From Selenomonas sp. (GTDB lineage Bacteria > Bacillota > Negativicutes > Selenomonadales > Selenomonadaceae), in contig DOYB01000085.1 in NCBI GenBank assembly GCA_003518745.1, positions 799-6,176 on the forward strand: a stretch of 5,378 bases of DNA. Reading direction: 5' to 3'. A program made the position numbers and the translations under genes. Positions within the stretch are counted from its first letter, which is position 1. Every line of letters starts with the position of its first letter. Positions 1 to 5,378 of this stretch are shown one piece after another. The notes beneath the pieces are model-generated. The model saw nothing but the letters and a program-made list of their open reading frames with translations. It did not search any database and was not told where the DNA came from.

Positions 1-1
1 T

Positions 2-436
2 GGCTGGAGCTACAAATATGCCCGCAGGCAGTGGAGCCTTGTGGACAATAAGGACCTCTGCTATCACTATCTGGCAGACTTCGACCGTGAAATGCTGGCC
101 ATAATGAGGAATGTTCCCAACTTCCAGCATCTGCCCGTGGTTGAAATCTGGCACAATGACGGGGATCAGGTACTGGCGTATATGCGCGGAGATCTGATCT
201 TCATCTACAACTTCTCCCCCACACAGTCCTTCCCTGACTACGGCTTCCTGGTACCAAAGGGTGGTTACGATGTGGTGCTCAACAGCGATGCCGTAAGGTT
301 TGGCGGCAATGGCTTTGCGGATGACAGCGTTCGTCACATGACCAATTTCGATCCCCTCTATGTAAAGGACGGAAAAGAATGGCTCAAGATCTACATACCT
401 GCCCGCAGCGCGGTGGTGCTCAGCAAGAGCCAGTAA
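2..436 (+). CDS. glgB: 1,4-alpha-glucan branching enzyme, C-terminal fragment (5' partial)
   Basis: The reading frame is open from the first full codon at position 2 and ends at TAA 434-436, giving the last 144 residues of a longer protein. It opens with GWSYKYARRQWSL, a hallmark of the eukaryote-like (GBE1-type) branching enzymes just after the GH13 catalytic barrel. The remainder fits the C-terminal all-beta alpha-amylase domain: an NFSPTQSFPDY strand, a GGYDVVLNSDA..FGGNG segment, and a terminal IYIPARSAVVL strand. By family knowledge the enzyme makes alpha-1,6 branches in cytoplasmic glycogen by cutting and transferring alpha-1,4-glucan chains. The catalytic Asp/Glu residues would lie left of the window, so activity cannot be judged here. 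The GTG at 41 lies inside the conserved stretch and is not the start. The MATE gene follows after 16 bp with no terminator between, so co-transcription is likely. Another GH13 enzyme is possible but less likely given the signature. Confidence 0.9.
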   Translation, partial: GWSYKYARRQWSLVDNKDLCYHYLADFDREMLAIMRNVPNFQHLPVVEIWHNDGDQVLAYMRGDLIFIYNFSPTQSFPDYGFLVPKGGYDVVLNSDAVRFGGNGFADDSVRHMTNFDPLYVKDGKEWLKIYIPARSAVVLSKSQ

Positions 437-452
437 TCTGCGGGGTACATGA

Positions 453-1808
453 ATGAGTCGTTCAACTAGGGCCCTGGACATGCTCCAGGGCTCCCTCTGG
501 GACAAGCTGATTTTCTTTGCGCTGCCCCTTGCTTTGACAGGCGTGCTGCAACAGCTCCTGAATGCGGCAGACGTTGCCGTACTGGGGCAGTTCGTTGGAA
601 AAAACGCCATGGCGGCCGTGGGGAACAACATCTCCATAATAGGGCTGCTGGTCAACCTATTCATGGGGCTTTCCCTAGGAGCCAACGTGGTCATTGCCAT
701 GCACATTGGGGGAAAACGGCTTGACCGTGCCCACGAAGCGGTTCACACGGCATTCCTGCTGGCCATGTTCGTAGGAATTGCTGTTGCTGTACTGGGAGAG
801 CTGCTGGTCTATCCGCTGATGCACATGATGATGGTTCCACAGGATGTATGGGAGATGGCTGAGACCTATCTTCGCATCTATCTCCTTGGCCTCCCCGTAA
901 TGGGCATCTACAACTTCGAAGCCGCCATTTTCAGAAGCCGTGGTGACACACGGACTCCCCTCATAAGTCTGGTTATAGCAAGCCTGTTGAATTTGGTCCT
1001 GAATCTGGTCTTCGTCCTGCGTTTCCAAATGGGTGTAGCCGGAGTCGTGTGGGCCACCGTCATAGCGAATACAGTAAGCGCTGTTCTGCTCTTCCGGGCC
1101 CTTCGAAGGACAAAAGACGTAATACATATCGAGCTTAAGTCCATGCATATGGATAGGAAGCTCCTGAAGAACATTGTGCGCATAGGGCTCCCGGCTGGCA
1201 TACAGGGAATGGTGTTCTCCCTGTCCAACCTGATAATACAGTCAGCCATCAACAGTCTCGGTCCCGATGCCATGGCTGCCTCCGCGGCAGGCTTCACCAT
1301 CGAGATAAATGTGTTCTGCATTGTAAACGCCTTTGGACAGGCGGCCACCACCTTCGTAAGCCAGAATTACGGCGCTGGAAATCTGGAACGCTGCAAAGAA
1401 GTCACATGGACTGCCATGAAGCTCAACGTGCTTTTCATGGGACTGCTTTCCGTATTCATCCTGATTTTCGCGGAAGAGCTTTTGTCCTTCTTCAATCCCG
1501 ACCCCAATGTGGTGACCCTCGGAAAAATCAGGCTGCTGTATGTTGTTGGCCCCGAGGTCATCTGTGTAGTGCTGGAGGGACTTTCCGGCGCTCTGAGGGG
1601 TTACGGCTACTCCATGATACCGGCCCTACTGGCCCTTGTTGGCATCTGCGGCATACGGATAACTTGGGTCTATACCCTCTTTGCGGAACAGCCCACCTAC
1701 GAAATCCTCATGGCCACCTATCCGGTCAGTTGGCTGATCACTACTATCCTCATGGGATTTGCCTACCGCTTCCACATGCAGCATCTTAAGCCCCTGCGTG
1801 GGGTGTAA
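453..1808 (+). CDS. MATE family efflux transporter
   Basis: A complete 451-residue, strongly hydrophobic protein with the two-fold MatE architecture (roughly residues 18-178 and 244-403) and about 12 expected membrane helices. Family-typical stretches include the N-terminal LQGSLWDKLIFFALPLALTG region followed by LNAADVAVLGQF, FRSRGDTRTPL at 160-170, QNYGAGN at 304-310, and GALRGYGYSMIP at 379-390. Members of this family sit in the cytoplasmic membrane and export drugs, cationic compounds or metabolites in exchange for Na+ or H+; the substrate here cannot be read from sequence. The length is normal for the family. The start is well bounded: an in-frame TGA (450-452) directly abuts the ATG, and the N-terminus matches where family proteins begin. 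The Shine-Dalgarno is weak (GGGG at 442-445), consistent with translation helped by the upstream glgB message. The gene ends 4 bp before a strong hairpin terminator. It has no clear functional tie to glycogen metabolism. Confidence 0.93.
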   Translation: MSRSTRALDMLQGSLWDKLIFFALPLALTGVLQQLLNAADVAVLGQFVGKNAMAAVGNNISIIGLLVNLFMGLSLGANVVIAMHIGGKRLDRAHEAVHTAFLLAMFVGIAVAVLGELLVYPLMHMMMVPQDVWEMAETYLRIYLLGLPVMGIYNFEAAIFRSRGDTRTPLISLVIASLLNLVLNLVFVLRFQMGVAGVVWATVIANTVSAVLLFRALRRTKDVIHIELKSMHMDRKLLKNIVRIGLPAGIQGMVFSLSNLIIQSAINSLGPDAMAASAAGFTIEINVFCIVNAFGQAATTFVSQNYGAGNLERCKEVTWTAMKLNVLFMGLLSVFILIFAEELLSFFNPDPNVVTLGKIRLLYVVGPEVICVVLEGLSGALRGYGYSMIPALLALVGICGIRITWVYTLFAEQPTYEILMATYPVSWLITTILMGFAYRFHMQHLKPLRGV

Positions 1809-1811
1809 TTA

Positions 1812-1844
1812 AAAAATGCGTACCGCGACGCGGTACGCATTTTT
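1812..1844. terminator. Bidirectional Rho-independent terminator between convergent genes
   Basis: The arm ATGCGTACCGCG (1816-1827) is the exact reverse complement of CGCGGTACGCAT (1829-1840), with a single central A at 1828. The stem extends through AAAA (1812-1815) pairing with TTTT (1841-1844), so 16 positions pair, less the 1-2 innermost pairs needed to form a loop. Read rightward, the GC-rich stem is followed by a T-run for the MATE transcript. Read leftward, the A-run becomes a U-run for the ftsW transcript. The hairpin begins 4 bp after the MATE stop and its last base coincides with the final base of the ftsW stop codon, so it fills nearly the whole 35-bp convergent gap. Confidence 0.93.
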
Positions 1845-3037
1845 CACTTTTTCATGGGAACGTACGAAGCCAGATAATCCGGTTCTTTTGCGGCTATTGC
1901 CGCATCCTCCCTCATAATCCGCTGCCGTTCGGCCCTTTCTCCTATCATTCCTATGTTTATCAGTATCCCCATAGCTGCCATTGTGATAATCAAGGATGTA
2001 CCTCCGTAGCTTATGAATGGCAGCGGCACTCCCACCACCGGCATTGCTCCACCCACCATAAGCAGGTTCGCGACAGCCTGTCCGACAACAAGCAGCATGA
2101 TCCCCATGGAAAGAACCTGTCCGTAGGCGTCTGCCGCCCTGTTTGCAATCCTGGCTGAATACACCGTCAGCGCCGCAAAAAGCATAAACACGAACAGCGC
2201 CCCTAAAAATCCATTTTCCTGGCAGAATATGGCAAAGGCAAAGTCCGTATGGGCCTCCGGCAGGTAATCATACTTGCTGACACCCACGCCAAGTCCCATT
2301 CCCGTAAGCTCTCCCGAACCAATGGCCGAAAGGGACTGAACTGTTTGATAGCCCATATTTTGAGCATCCTGCCAAGGATCCAGCATTACCTTTATACGTT
2401 CAAGACGGTAGGGCTGCAGATTAATCATGAATATGGCACCCGCCACAAGTATACCAACCAGACTACATAGCTTCCATGATTTAAGCCCTACTGTAATCAT
2501 CATGAGCAATGGCACGCCCAATATGATACATGCTGTCCCCATATCCGGCTCCTTCTCCGTCAATACGAACATAGCGAAGGTAAATCCCATTTGGGGATTA
2601 ATGATATCAACTTCCCTGCCGTCACGTACCCTGACTGAGAGGTATGCCGCCGCCATCATTATGGATACCAGCTTTGCCATTTCCGCTGGCTGGAACTGCA
2701 TGATCCCCAAGGGCAGCCAGCGCCTGGCACCATTTACAGACGGTCCCACGATCAGAACCAACACAAGACATACAATGGTAAACATGAGTACGAGAGGCAT
2801 CCATTTACGCCAGTAATGGTAGTTAAGCTGTACACACACAAAAAAAGCAATCAACCCTACCACCAAATTGATTAAGTGTTTTTTGAGGAAGAAATATGGT
2901 GACGCGTACTCCGCCTCCGCCATGACAAAACTGGAACTGAACACGTTTATAGTGCCGAGAATCAATAGCACAACCATTATTCCGATAATGGCCTCCATAT
3001 CATTGTTCCAGAATTTCTTTTTTACAATGGCCTCCAA
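1844..3037 (-). CDS. ftsW: FtsW/RodA/SpoVE family SEDS peptidoglycan glycosyltransferase, probably FtsW
   Basis: A 397-residue integral membrane protein with around 10 helices and the full set of SEDS motifs: NGARRW (102-107), QPAE (116-119), EPDMGTA (163-169), YQTVQSLSAIGSGELTGMGLG (230-250), YLPEAHTDF (258-266) and PLPFISYGGTSL (338-349). D265 in HTDF corresponds to the Asp essential for polymerisation in RodA and FtsW. SEDS proteins polymerise lipid II into glycan strands with a partner class B PBP. The LPEAHTDF and AIGSG features favour FtsW (division) or the sporulation paralogue SpoVE over RodA; no PBP or dcw-cluster gene is nearby to settle this. The segment after HTDF reads FCQENG rather than the commoner GEELG. 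The start is TTG at 3037, preceded by a strong Shine-Dalgarno; an in-frame stop lies at 3056-3058. The alternative ATG at codon 14 lacks a good site. It follows trmB after 36 bp on the same strand and ends at the shared terminator. Confidence 0.9.
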   Translation of the reverse strand: MEAIVKKKFWNNDMEAIIGIMVVLLILGTINVFSSSFVMAEAEYASPYFFLKKHLINLVVGLIAFFVCVQLNYHYWRKWMPLVLMFTIVCLVLVLIVGPSVNGARRWLPLGIMQFQPAEMAKLVSIMMAAAYLSVRVRDGREVDIINPQMGFTFAMFVLTEKEPDMGTACIILGVPLLMMITVGLKSWKLCSLVGILVAGAIFMINLQPYRLERIKVMLDPWQDAQNMGYQTVQSLSAIGSGELTGMGLGVGVSKYDYLPEAHTDFAFAIFCQENGFLGALFVFMLFAALTVYSARIANRAADAYGQVLSMGIMLLVVGQAVANLLMVGGAMPVVGVPLPFISYGGTSLIITMAAMGILINIGMIGERAERQRIMREDAAIAAKEPDYLASYVPMKK

Positions 3038-3045
3038 CCTGCTGT

Positions 3046-3055
3046 CCCCCCCTTT
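3046..3055 (-). promoter_or_regulatory. Ribosome binding site of ftsW, with a G7 tract
   Basis: On the minus strand the sequence AAAGGGGGGG lies 8 bases upstream of the TTG at 3037. The spacing suits a Shine-Dalgarno element and supports the TTG start over the ATG at codon 14. The run of seven G (C at 3046-3052 on the plus strand) is unusual for a ribosome binding site. Confidence 0.6.
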
Positions 3056-3073
3056 TTAAATTATTTTGATACA

Positions 3074-3721
3074 CTAAAACAGCACTTCACACCTGCAGAT
3101 TTTTTCTCCCAAACCACTGAACTTACGCTCATATTCCGTCTCTATATTGTCCTCCATGCCTTCGCCGTGAAGGTCAAAGGAAATATTCCTAACGCTAAGT
3201 CCTACGGTCTCGAACTGCTCCAGTGAAAAATCAAAAAGGGGGCGATTGTCAGTCTTGAAGTGAAGCTCTCCTCCCGGCTGAAGAAGATGCCTGTATTTTT
3301 CCAGGAATCCCGCATGTGTCAGCCTCCGCTTGGCATGGCGTTTCTTAGGCCACGGATCGCAAAAATTGACATAGAACCTTCCTATTTCGCCGGGAGCGAA
3401 AATCCTCTCTATGTGGTTTATATCGAATACCAGCAGCCTCACATTCTTCAGGTCCCGTTCCCTTACCTTTCGGGCAGCGCTGTAGAGTACATCCTGTTGA
3501 AGCTCTATGCCTATAAAATTGATCTCCGGGAACCTATATGCCAGTTCACTGAGGAAATCGCCCTTCCCCGTTCCTAATTCTACATAGATTGGCGCCTGCC
3601 TGCCAAAGATTGTCTGCCAGGTTCCCTGCAGTTCCTCGCCATACTCCTGGTCCCGCGACATAACAAAGTCATCGAACTCATGTATAGCCTCGTCAACCCA
3701 GGGCTTTCTTCTCAAACGCAA
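3074..3721 (-). CDS. trmB: tRNA (guanine-N7-)-methyltransferase TrmB
   Basis: A complete 215-residue protein of normal length for TrmB, a Rossmann-fold methyltransferase that uses S-adenosylmethionine to make m7G at position 46 in the tRNA variable loop. Visible motifs in order are the SAM-binding ELGTGKGDF (48-55 core), GIE (71-73) at the end of strand 2, VFDINHI (98-104), the TrmB signature CDPWPKKRHAKRRL (121-134), HFKTDN (154-159), and the C-terminal TEYERKF (195-201) that closes the active site. All expected catalytic and binding positions appear intact. The start is TTG at 3721, chosen because an AAAGGAGG Shine-Dalgarno lies at ideal spacing and because the MRLRRKPW N-terminus fits family members. 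It is the first gene of a minus-strand pair with ftsW, 36 bp apart with no terminator between, so the two are probably co-transcribed. The pairing looks like simple co-location rather than a shared pathway. Confidence 0.96.
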   Translation of the reverse strand: MRLRRKPWVDEAIHEFDDFVMSRDQEYGEELQGTWQTIFGRQAPIYVELGTGKGDFLSELAYRFPEINFIGIELQQDVLYSAARKVRERDLKNVRLLVFDINHIERIFAPGEIGRFYVNFCDPWPKKRHAKRRLTHAGFLEKYRHLLQPGGELHFKTDNRPLFDFSLEQFETVGLSVRNISFDLHGEGMEDNIETEYERKFSGLGEKICRCEVLF

Positions 3722-3727
3722 GACGAA

Positions 3728-3737
3728 TCCTCCTTTC
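3728..3737 (-). promoter_or_regulatory. Ribosome binding site of trmB
   Basis: The minus strand reads GAAAGGAGGA, ending 6 bases before the TTG at 3721. It is a near-perfect complement to the 3' end of 16S rRNA, and it decides the start because no ATG or GTG is suitably placed. Confidence 0.85.
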
Positions 3738-3765
3738 AGATATTTTTCACATATACCATTTGTCT

Positions 3766-3794
3766 ATTGTACCAAGCATTTCACCTTACTGCAA
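3766..3794 (-). promoter_or_regulatory. Candidate sigma-70-type promoter of trmB-ftsW
   Basis: On the minus strand TTGCAG (3794-3789) is followed after exactly 17 bp by TACAAT (3771-3766), which matches the -10 consensus at five of six positions. TGG directly precedes the -10, making an extended -10 element (TGGTACAAT). Transcription would begin near 3759 and leave a leader of about 38 bases containing the trmB ribosome binding site. The -35 is only a partial match (TTG conserved), but the spacing and extended -10 make this the best promoter in the region. Confidence 0.65.
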
Positions 3795-3811
3795 TTCATT
3801 TTTTCAAAATC

Positions 3812-3837
3812 AACGCTAAAAACGCTAAAATTAACGC
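3812..3837. repeat. Tandem AACGCTAAA repeat plus a third AACGC motif
   Basis: AACGCTAAA occurs twice head to tail (3812-3820 and 3821-3829), followed by a partial copy with the AACGC core at 3833-3837. The cores start at 3812, 3821 and 3833, so they are spaced 9 and 12 bp apart. The cluster lies upstream of the proposed trmB -35 and also upstream of the rightward gene, which suits a regulator binding site. The regulator is unknown and chance in AT-rich DNA is not excluded. Confidence 0.5.
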
Positions 3838-3882
3838 GTCCATCATAAAAATTTTATACCATATTCAAAAATAAAAGGTAAG

Positions 3883-3920
3883 TTTAAAGATTTGTCGAAT
3901 GAGTAAAATGTACTGATACA
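3883..3920 (+). promoter_or_regulatory. Weak candidate promoter for the YjgR-family ATPase gene
   Basis: Two overlapping possibilities exist. TAAAAT (3904-3909) matches the -10 consensus at five of six positions but has only TTTAAA (3883-3888) at a short 15-bp spacing as a -35. Alternatively TTGTCG (3892-3897) lies 17 bp before GATACA (3915-3920), a poor -10. Either would give a short leader that includes the ribosome binding site at 3925. Neither is convincing alone. Confidence 0.25.
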
Positions 3921-3924
3921 GAAA

Positions 3925-3932
3925 TAAGGAGG
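3925..3932 (+). promoter_or_regulatory. Ribosome binding site of the YjgR-family gene
   Basis: TAAGGAGG lies 7 bases before the ATG at 3940, an essentially ideal Shine-Dalgarno that fixes the start of the downstream gene. Confidence 0.88.
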
Positions 3933-3939
3933 TTCTTCT

Positions 3940-5378
3940 ATGATAAAGGACAACAAACTTTGGATTGCCCGAAGCGAACAAGGTGAGGATATCTTCCTGC
4001 TTCCAAAAATGGCCAATCGTCACGGCCTTGTGGCAGGCGCTACAGGCACAGGCAAAACCGTCACTTTGAAAGTACTGGCAGAGTCCTTCAGCAGCATGGG
4101 AGTTCCCGTTTTCCTTGCTGATGTAAAGGGCGATATTTCCGGCATGGTCGCCCCAGGAACTGATTCTCCCGCCATGCAGGAACGCATCACGAAATTCGGT
4201 CTCGATGCTGCCGGTTTTTCTTATCAGGGGAGTCCCGTAACCTTCTGGGATATTTTCGGCCAGAAGGGTATCCCCCTCCGCACCACCATATCAGAAATGG
4301 GGCCACTGCTCCTGGCAAGGGTTCTTGAGCTCAATGAACTGCAAAGCGCGCTATTGGGCATAATATTCAAAATCGCGGATGATAACAATCTGCTCTTGAT
4401 TGACACAAAGGACATCAAGGCATGTGTAAACTATGTTCAGGAGCATCGTGCTGATTTCGAGGCTGACTACGGCAAGATGAGTCCGGCCTCACTCAGCGCC
4501 ATAACCCGCTCCATAGTAGCCCTTGAGCTTGCCGGAGGCGACGTATTCTTTGGAGAGCCTGCTATAAAGATAAGTGACTGGCTGACCCAGGACATGGGAA
4601 AAGGTATGATCAACATTCTGGACAGCAGCAGCCTCATAAATAACGGCAAGCTTTACTCCACCTTCATGCTCTGGATGCTGAGTGAGCTATTTGAGACCTT
4701 GCCTGAAGTTGGAGACATGGAAAAACCCAAGATAGTATTCTTCTTCGACGAGGCGCATTTGCTCTTTGACGGAGCTTCAAAATCCCTCATGGACAAAATA
4801 GAACAGGTGGTAAAGCTAATCAGATCGAAGGGCGTTGGTGTATATTTCTGCACCCAGAATCCAAAGGATATTCCTGATGGTGTCCTGTCCCAGCTTGGAA
4901 ACAAGATCCAGCATGGCCTAAGGGCATACAGCCCCGCGGAGCAGAAGGCCATCAAGGCTGCAGCCGCCTCATTTAGGGAGAATCCGGCCTTCAATACTGT
5001 GGATGTAATTACATCCCTTGGAACCGGCAAAGCCCTTGTTTCCTTCCTGGGAGCCGATGGCATTCCGGGAATAGCCCAACAGGTATCCATACTGCCTCCC
5101 CAATGCAATATGGGAGCAGCTACCGATGCGCAGCGTGAGACCGCGATAAAGGGAAGCCTGCTGTACAGCAAGTACGCTGAAAGCTACGACCCTGATTCTG
5201 CCTACGAATTCCTTATGCGTCAGGGACAGGAGGAGGCCGCGGAAAAGGAGCGCGCAGCCGCGGAAGCCGAGCAAGCCAAGGAAGACGCACGAATAGCAAA
5301 GGAACAAGCAAAAGAGGCTGAGCGCCAGGCAAAAGCAGAAGCAAGGGAACAGGCAAGACTTCAAAGGGAAGCAGAAAA
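3940..5378 (+). CDS. yjgR: YjgR/DUF853 family HerA-FtsK-type ATPase (3' partial)
   Basis: The frame is open from ATG 3940 to the window edge, giving 479 full codons without a stop. It matches the YjgR (DUF853, helicase HerA-like) family along its length. LPKMANRHGLVAGATGTGKT holds the Walker A motif (residues 33-40, K39). ADVKGD follows at 60-65, then the family stretches TFWDIFG and TTISEMGPLLLARVL. Walker B is VFFFDEAH, with D270 and E271. KLIRSKGVGVYFCTQNP (292-308) carries a conserved Arg (R295) and the sensor-like Gln (Q306). No signal peptide or membrane helix is visible, so it is probably cytoplasmic. The HerA/FtsK superfamily moves DNA or polypeptides using ATP; the substrate of YjgR proteins is not established to my knowledge. 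From residue 428 the protein becomes an Ala/Glu/Lys/Arg/Gln-rich helical tail that continues past the edge. E. coli YjgR is about 500 residues, so perhaps only a short C-terminal part is missing. No HerA partner nuclease (NurA) is visible. Confidence 0.9.
   Translation, partial: MIKDNKLWIARSEQGEDIFLLPKMANRHGLVAGATGTGKTVTLKVLAESFSSMGVPVFLADVKGDISGMVAPGTDSPAMQERITKFGLDAAGFSYQGSPVTFWDIFGQKGIPLRTTISEMGPLLLARVLELNELQSALLGIIFKIADDNNLLLIDTKDIKACVNYVQEHRADFEADYGKMSPASLSAITRSIVALELAGGDVFFGEPAIKISDWLTQDMGKGMINILDSSSLINNGKLYSTFMLWMLSELFETLPEVGDMEKPKIVFFFDEAHLLFDGASKSLMDKIEQVVKLIRSKGVGVYFCTQNPKDIPDGVLSQLGNKIQHGLRAYSPAEQKAIKAAAASFRENPAFNTVDVITSLGTGKALVSFLGADGIPGIAQQVSILPPQCNMGAATDAQRETAIKGSLLYSKYAESYDPDSAYEFLMRQGQEEAAEKERAAAEAEQAKEDARIAKEQAKEAERQAKAEAREQARLQREAE

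Larger units (their letters stand above)
3722..3939. other. AT-rich divergent intergenic region between trmB and the YjgR-family gene
   Basis: This 218-bp stretch separates two outward-facing genes and is far richer in A and T than the flanking coding DNA. It holds the trmB ribosome binding site and promoter, a cluster of three AACGC motifs (3812-3837), a short AT-only palindrome ATAAAA-A-TTTTAT (3845-3857), and weak rightward promoter candidates with a ribosome binding site next to the gene at 3940. A 64-codon open frame crosses part of it but has no ribosome binding site and low-complexity content. I see no RNA gene, riboswitch or terminator hairpin. Confidence 0.8.

Noticed and set aside
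41..436. GTG at 41 as the true start of a small independent protein
   Set aside because: The frame is open to the left edge and the upstream residues GWSYKYARRQWSL are conserved in branching enzymes, so this is the end of a longer gene.
449..469. Six-codon leader-like frame (MNESFN) overlapping the MATE start
   Set aside because: It is too short, has no specific amino-acid bias suggesting attenuation, and is most simply a chance ATG beside the real start.
675..1351. Two long minus-strand open frames (157 and 147 codons) inside the MATE gene
   Set aside because: They lie opposite a clearly conserved coding sequence, show no recognisable domain or convincing ribosome binding site, and have the composition expected of antisense shadows.
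1406..1789. A 127-codon plus-strand frame within the MATE gene
   Set aside because: It is out of frame with the conserved MATE sequence and has no family resemblance.
2249..2816. Plus-strand open frames of 73 and 129 codons opposite ftsW
   Set aside because: SEDS motifs run without a break on the minus strand, and these frames show no domain or ribosome binding site.
3680..3874. A 64-codon plus-strand frame crossing the trmB start into the intergenic region
   Set aside because: It begins inside antisense trmB, has no Shine-Dalgarno, and continues through AT-rich low-complexity DNA that holds the trmB promoter.
3722..3939. Possible riboswitch, small RNA or CRISPR-like repeat in the intergenic region
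   Set aside because: The repeats are only 9 bp with no spacers, and no GC-bearing hairpin or conserved aptamer core was recognisable. Short direct repeats in AT-rich DNA explain it better.
4653..5364. Overlapping minus-strand open frames (172 and 131 codons) opposite the YjgR-family gene
   Set aside because: The plus-strand frame carries intact ATPase motifs throughout. The Cys/Leu/Phe-rich translation near 5200-5364 is the antisense of the Ala/Glu/Lys-rich tail, not a membrane protein.

Overview
This window is a chromosomal housekeeping segment, probably from an anaerobic Firmicute of the Negativicutes (Selenomonas-like) group. That placement is an inference from three things: the style of the TrmB N-terminus (MRLRRKPW...), a branching enzyme of the eukaryote-like GWSYxYARRQW type, and strong GGAGG-type ribosome binding sites combined with TTG starts. 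No rRNA or other marker gene fixes the taxon. Coding DNA is of moderate GC, and the one sizeable intergenic region is clearly AT-rich.

Layout, left to right. (1) Positions 2-436, plus strand: the C-terminal 144 codons of a 1,4-alpha-glucan branching enzyme (GlgB), whose catalytic part lies left of the window. (2) Positions 453-1808, plus strand: a complete 451-residue MATE-family multidrug/cation antiporter, 16 bp after glgB and probably in the same transcript. (3) Positions 1812-1844: a 16-bp near-perfect hairpin with an A-tract on one side and a T-tract on the other. It sits between two convergent genes and can act as a shared bidirectional terminator. (4) Positions 3074-3721 then 1844-3037, minus strand: a two-gene unit, trmB (tRNA m7G46 methyltransferase) followed by an FtsW-type SEDS peptidoglycan polymerase. 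Both appear to use TTG starts with good Shine-Dalgarno sequences, and a plausible extended -10 promoter lies just upstream of trmB. (5) Positions 3722-3939: a 218-bp AT-rich divergent intergenic region with the trmB promoter, three spaced AACGC motifs, and weaker promoter candidates for the rightward gene. (6) Position 3940 to the window end, plus strand: the first 479 codons of a YjgR/DUF853 HerA-FtsK-superfamily ATPase. It runs off the right edge within an Ala/Glu/Lys/Arg-rich helical tail.

The genes do not form one pathway. They cover glycogen synthesis, efflux, tRNA modification, cell-wall synthesis at division, and a poorly characterised ATPase. I see no mobile element, CRISPR array, tRNA, rRNA or defence cassette. 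I did not find a convincing previously undescribed system; the most noteworthy items are the divergent regulatory region and the uncharacterised YjgR-family ATPase with its charged tail.
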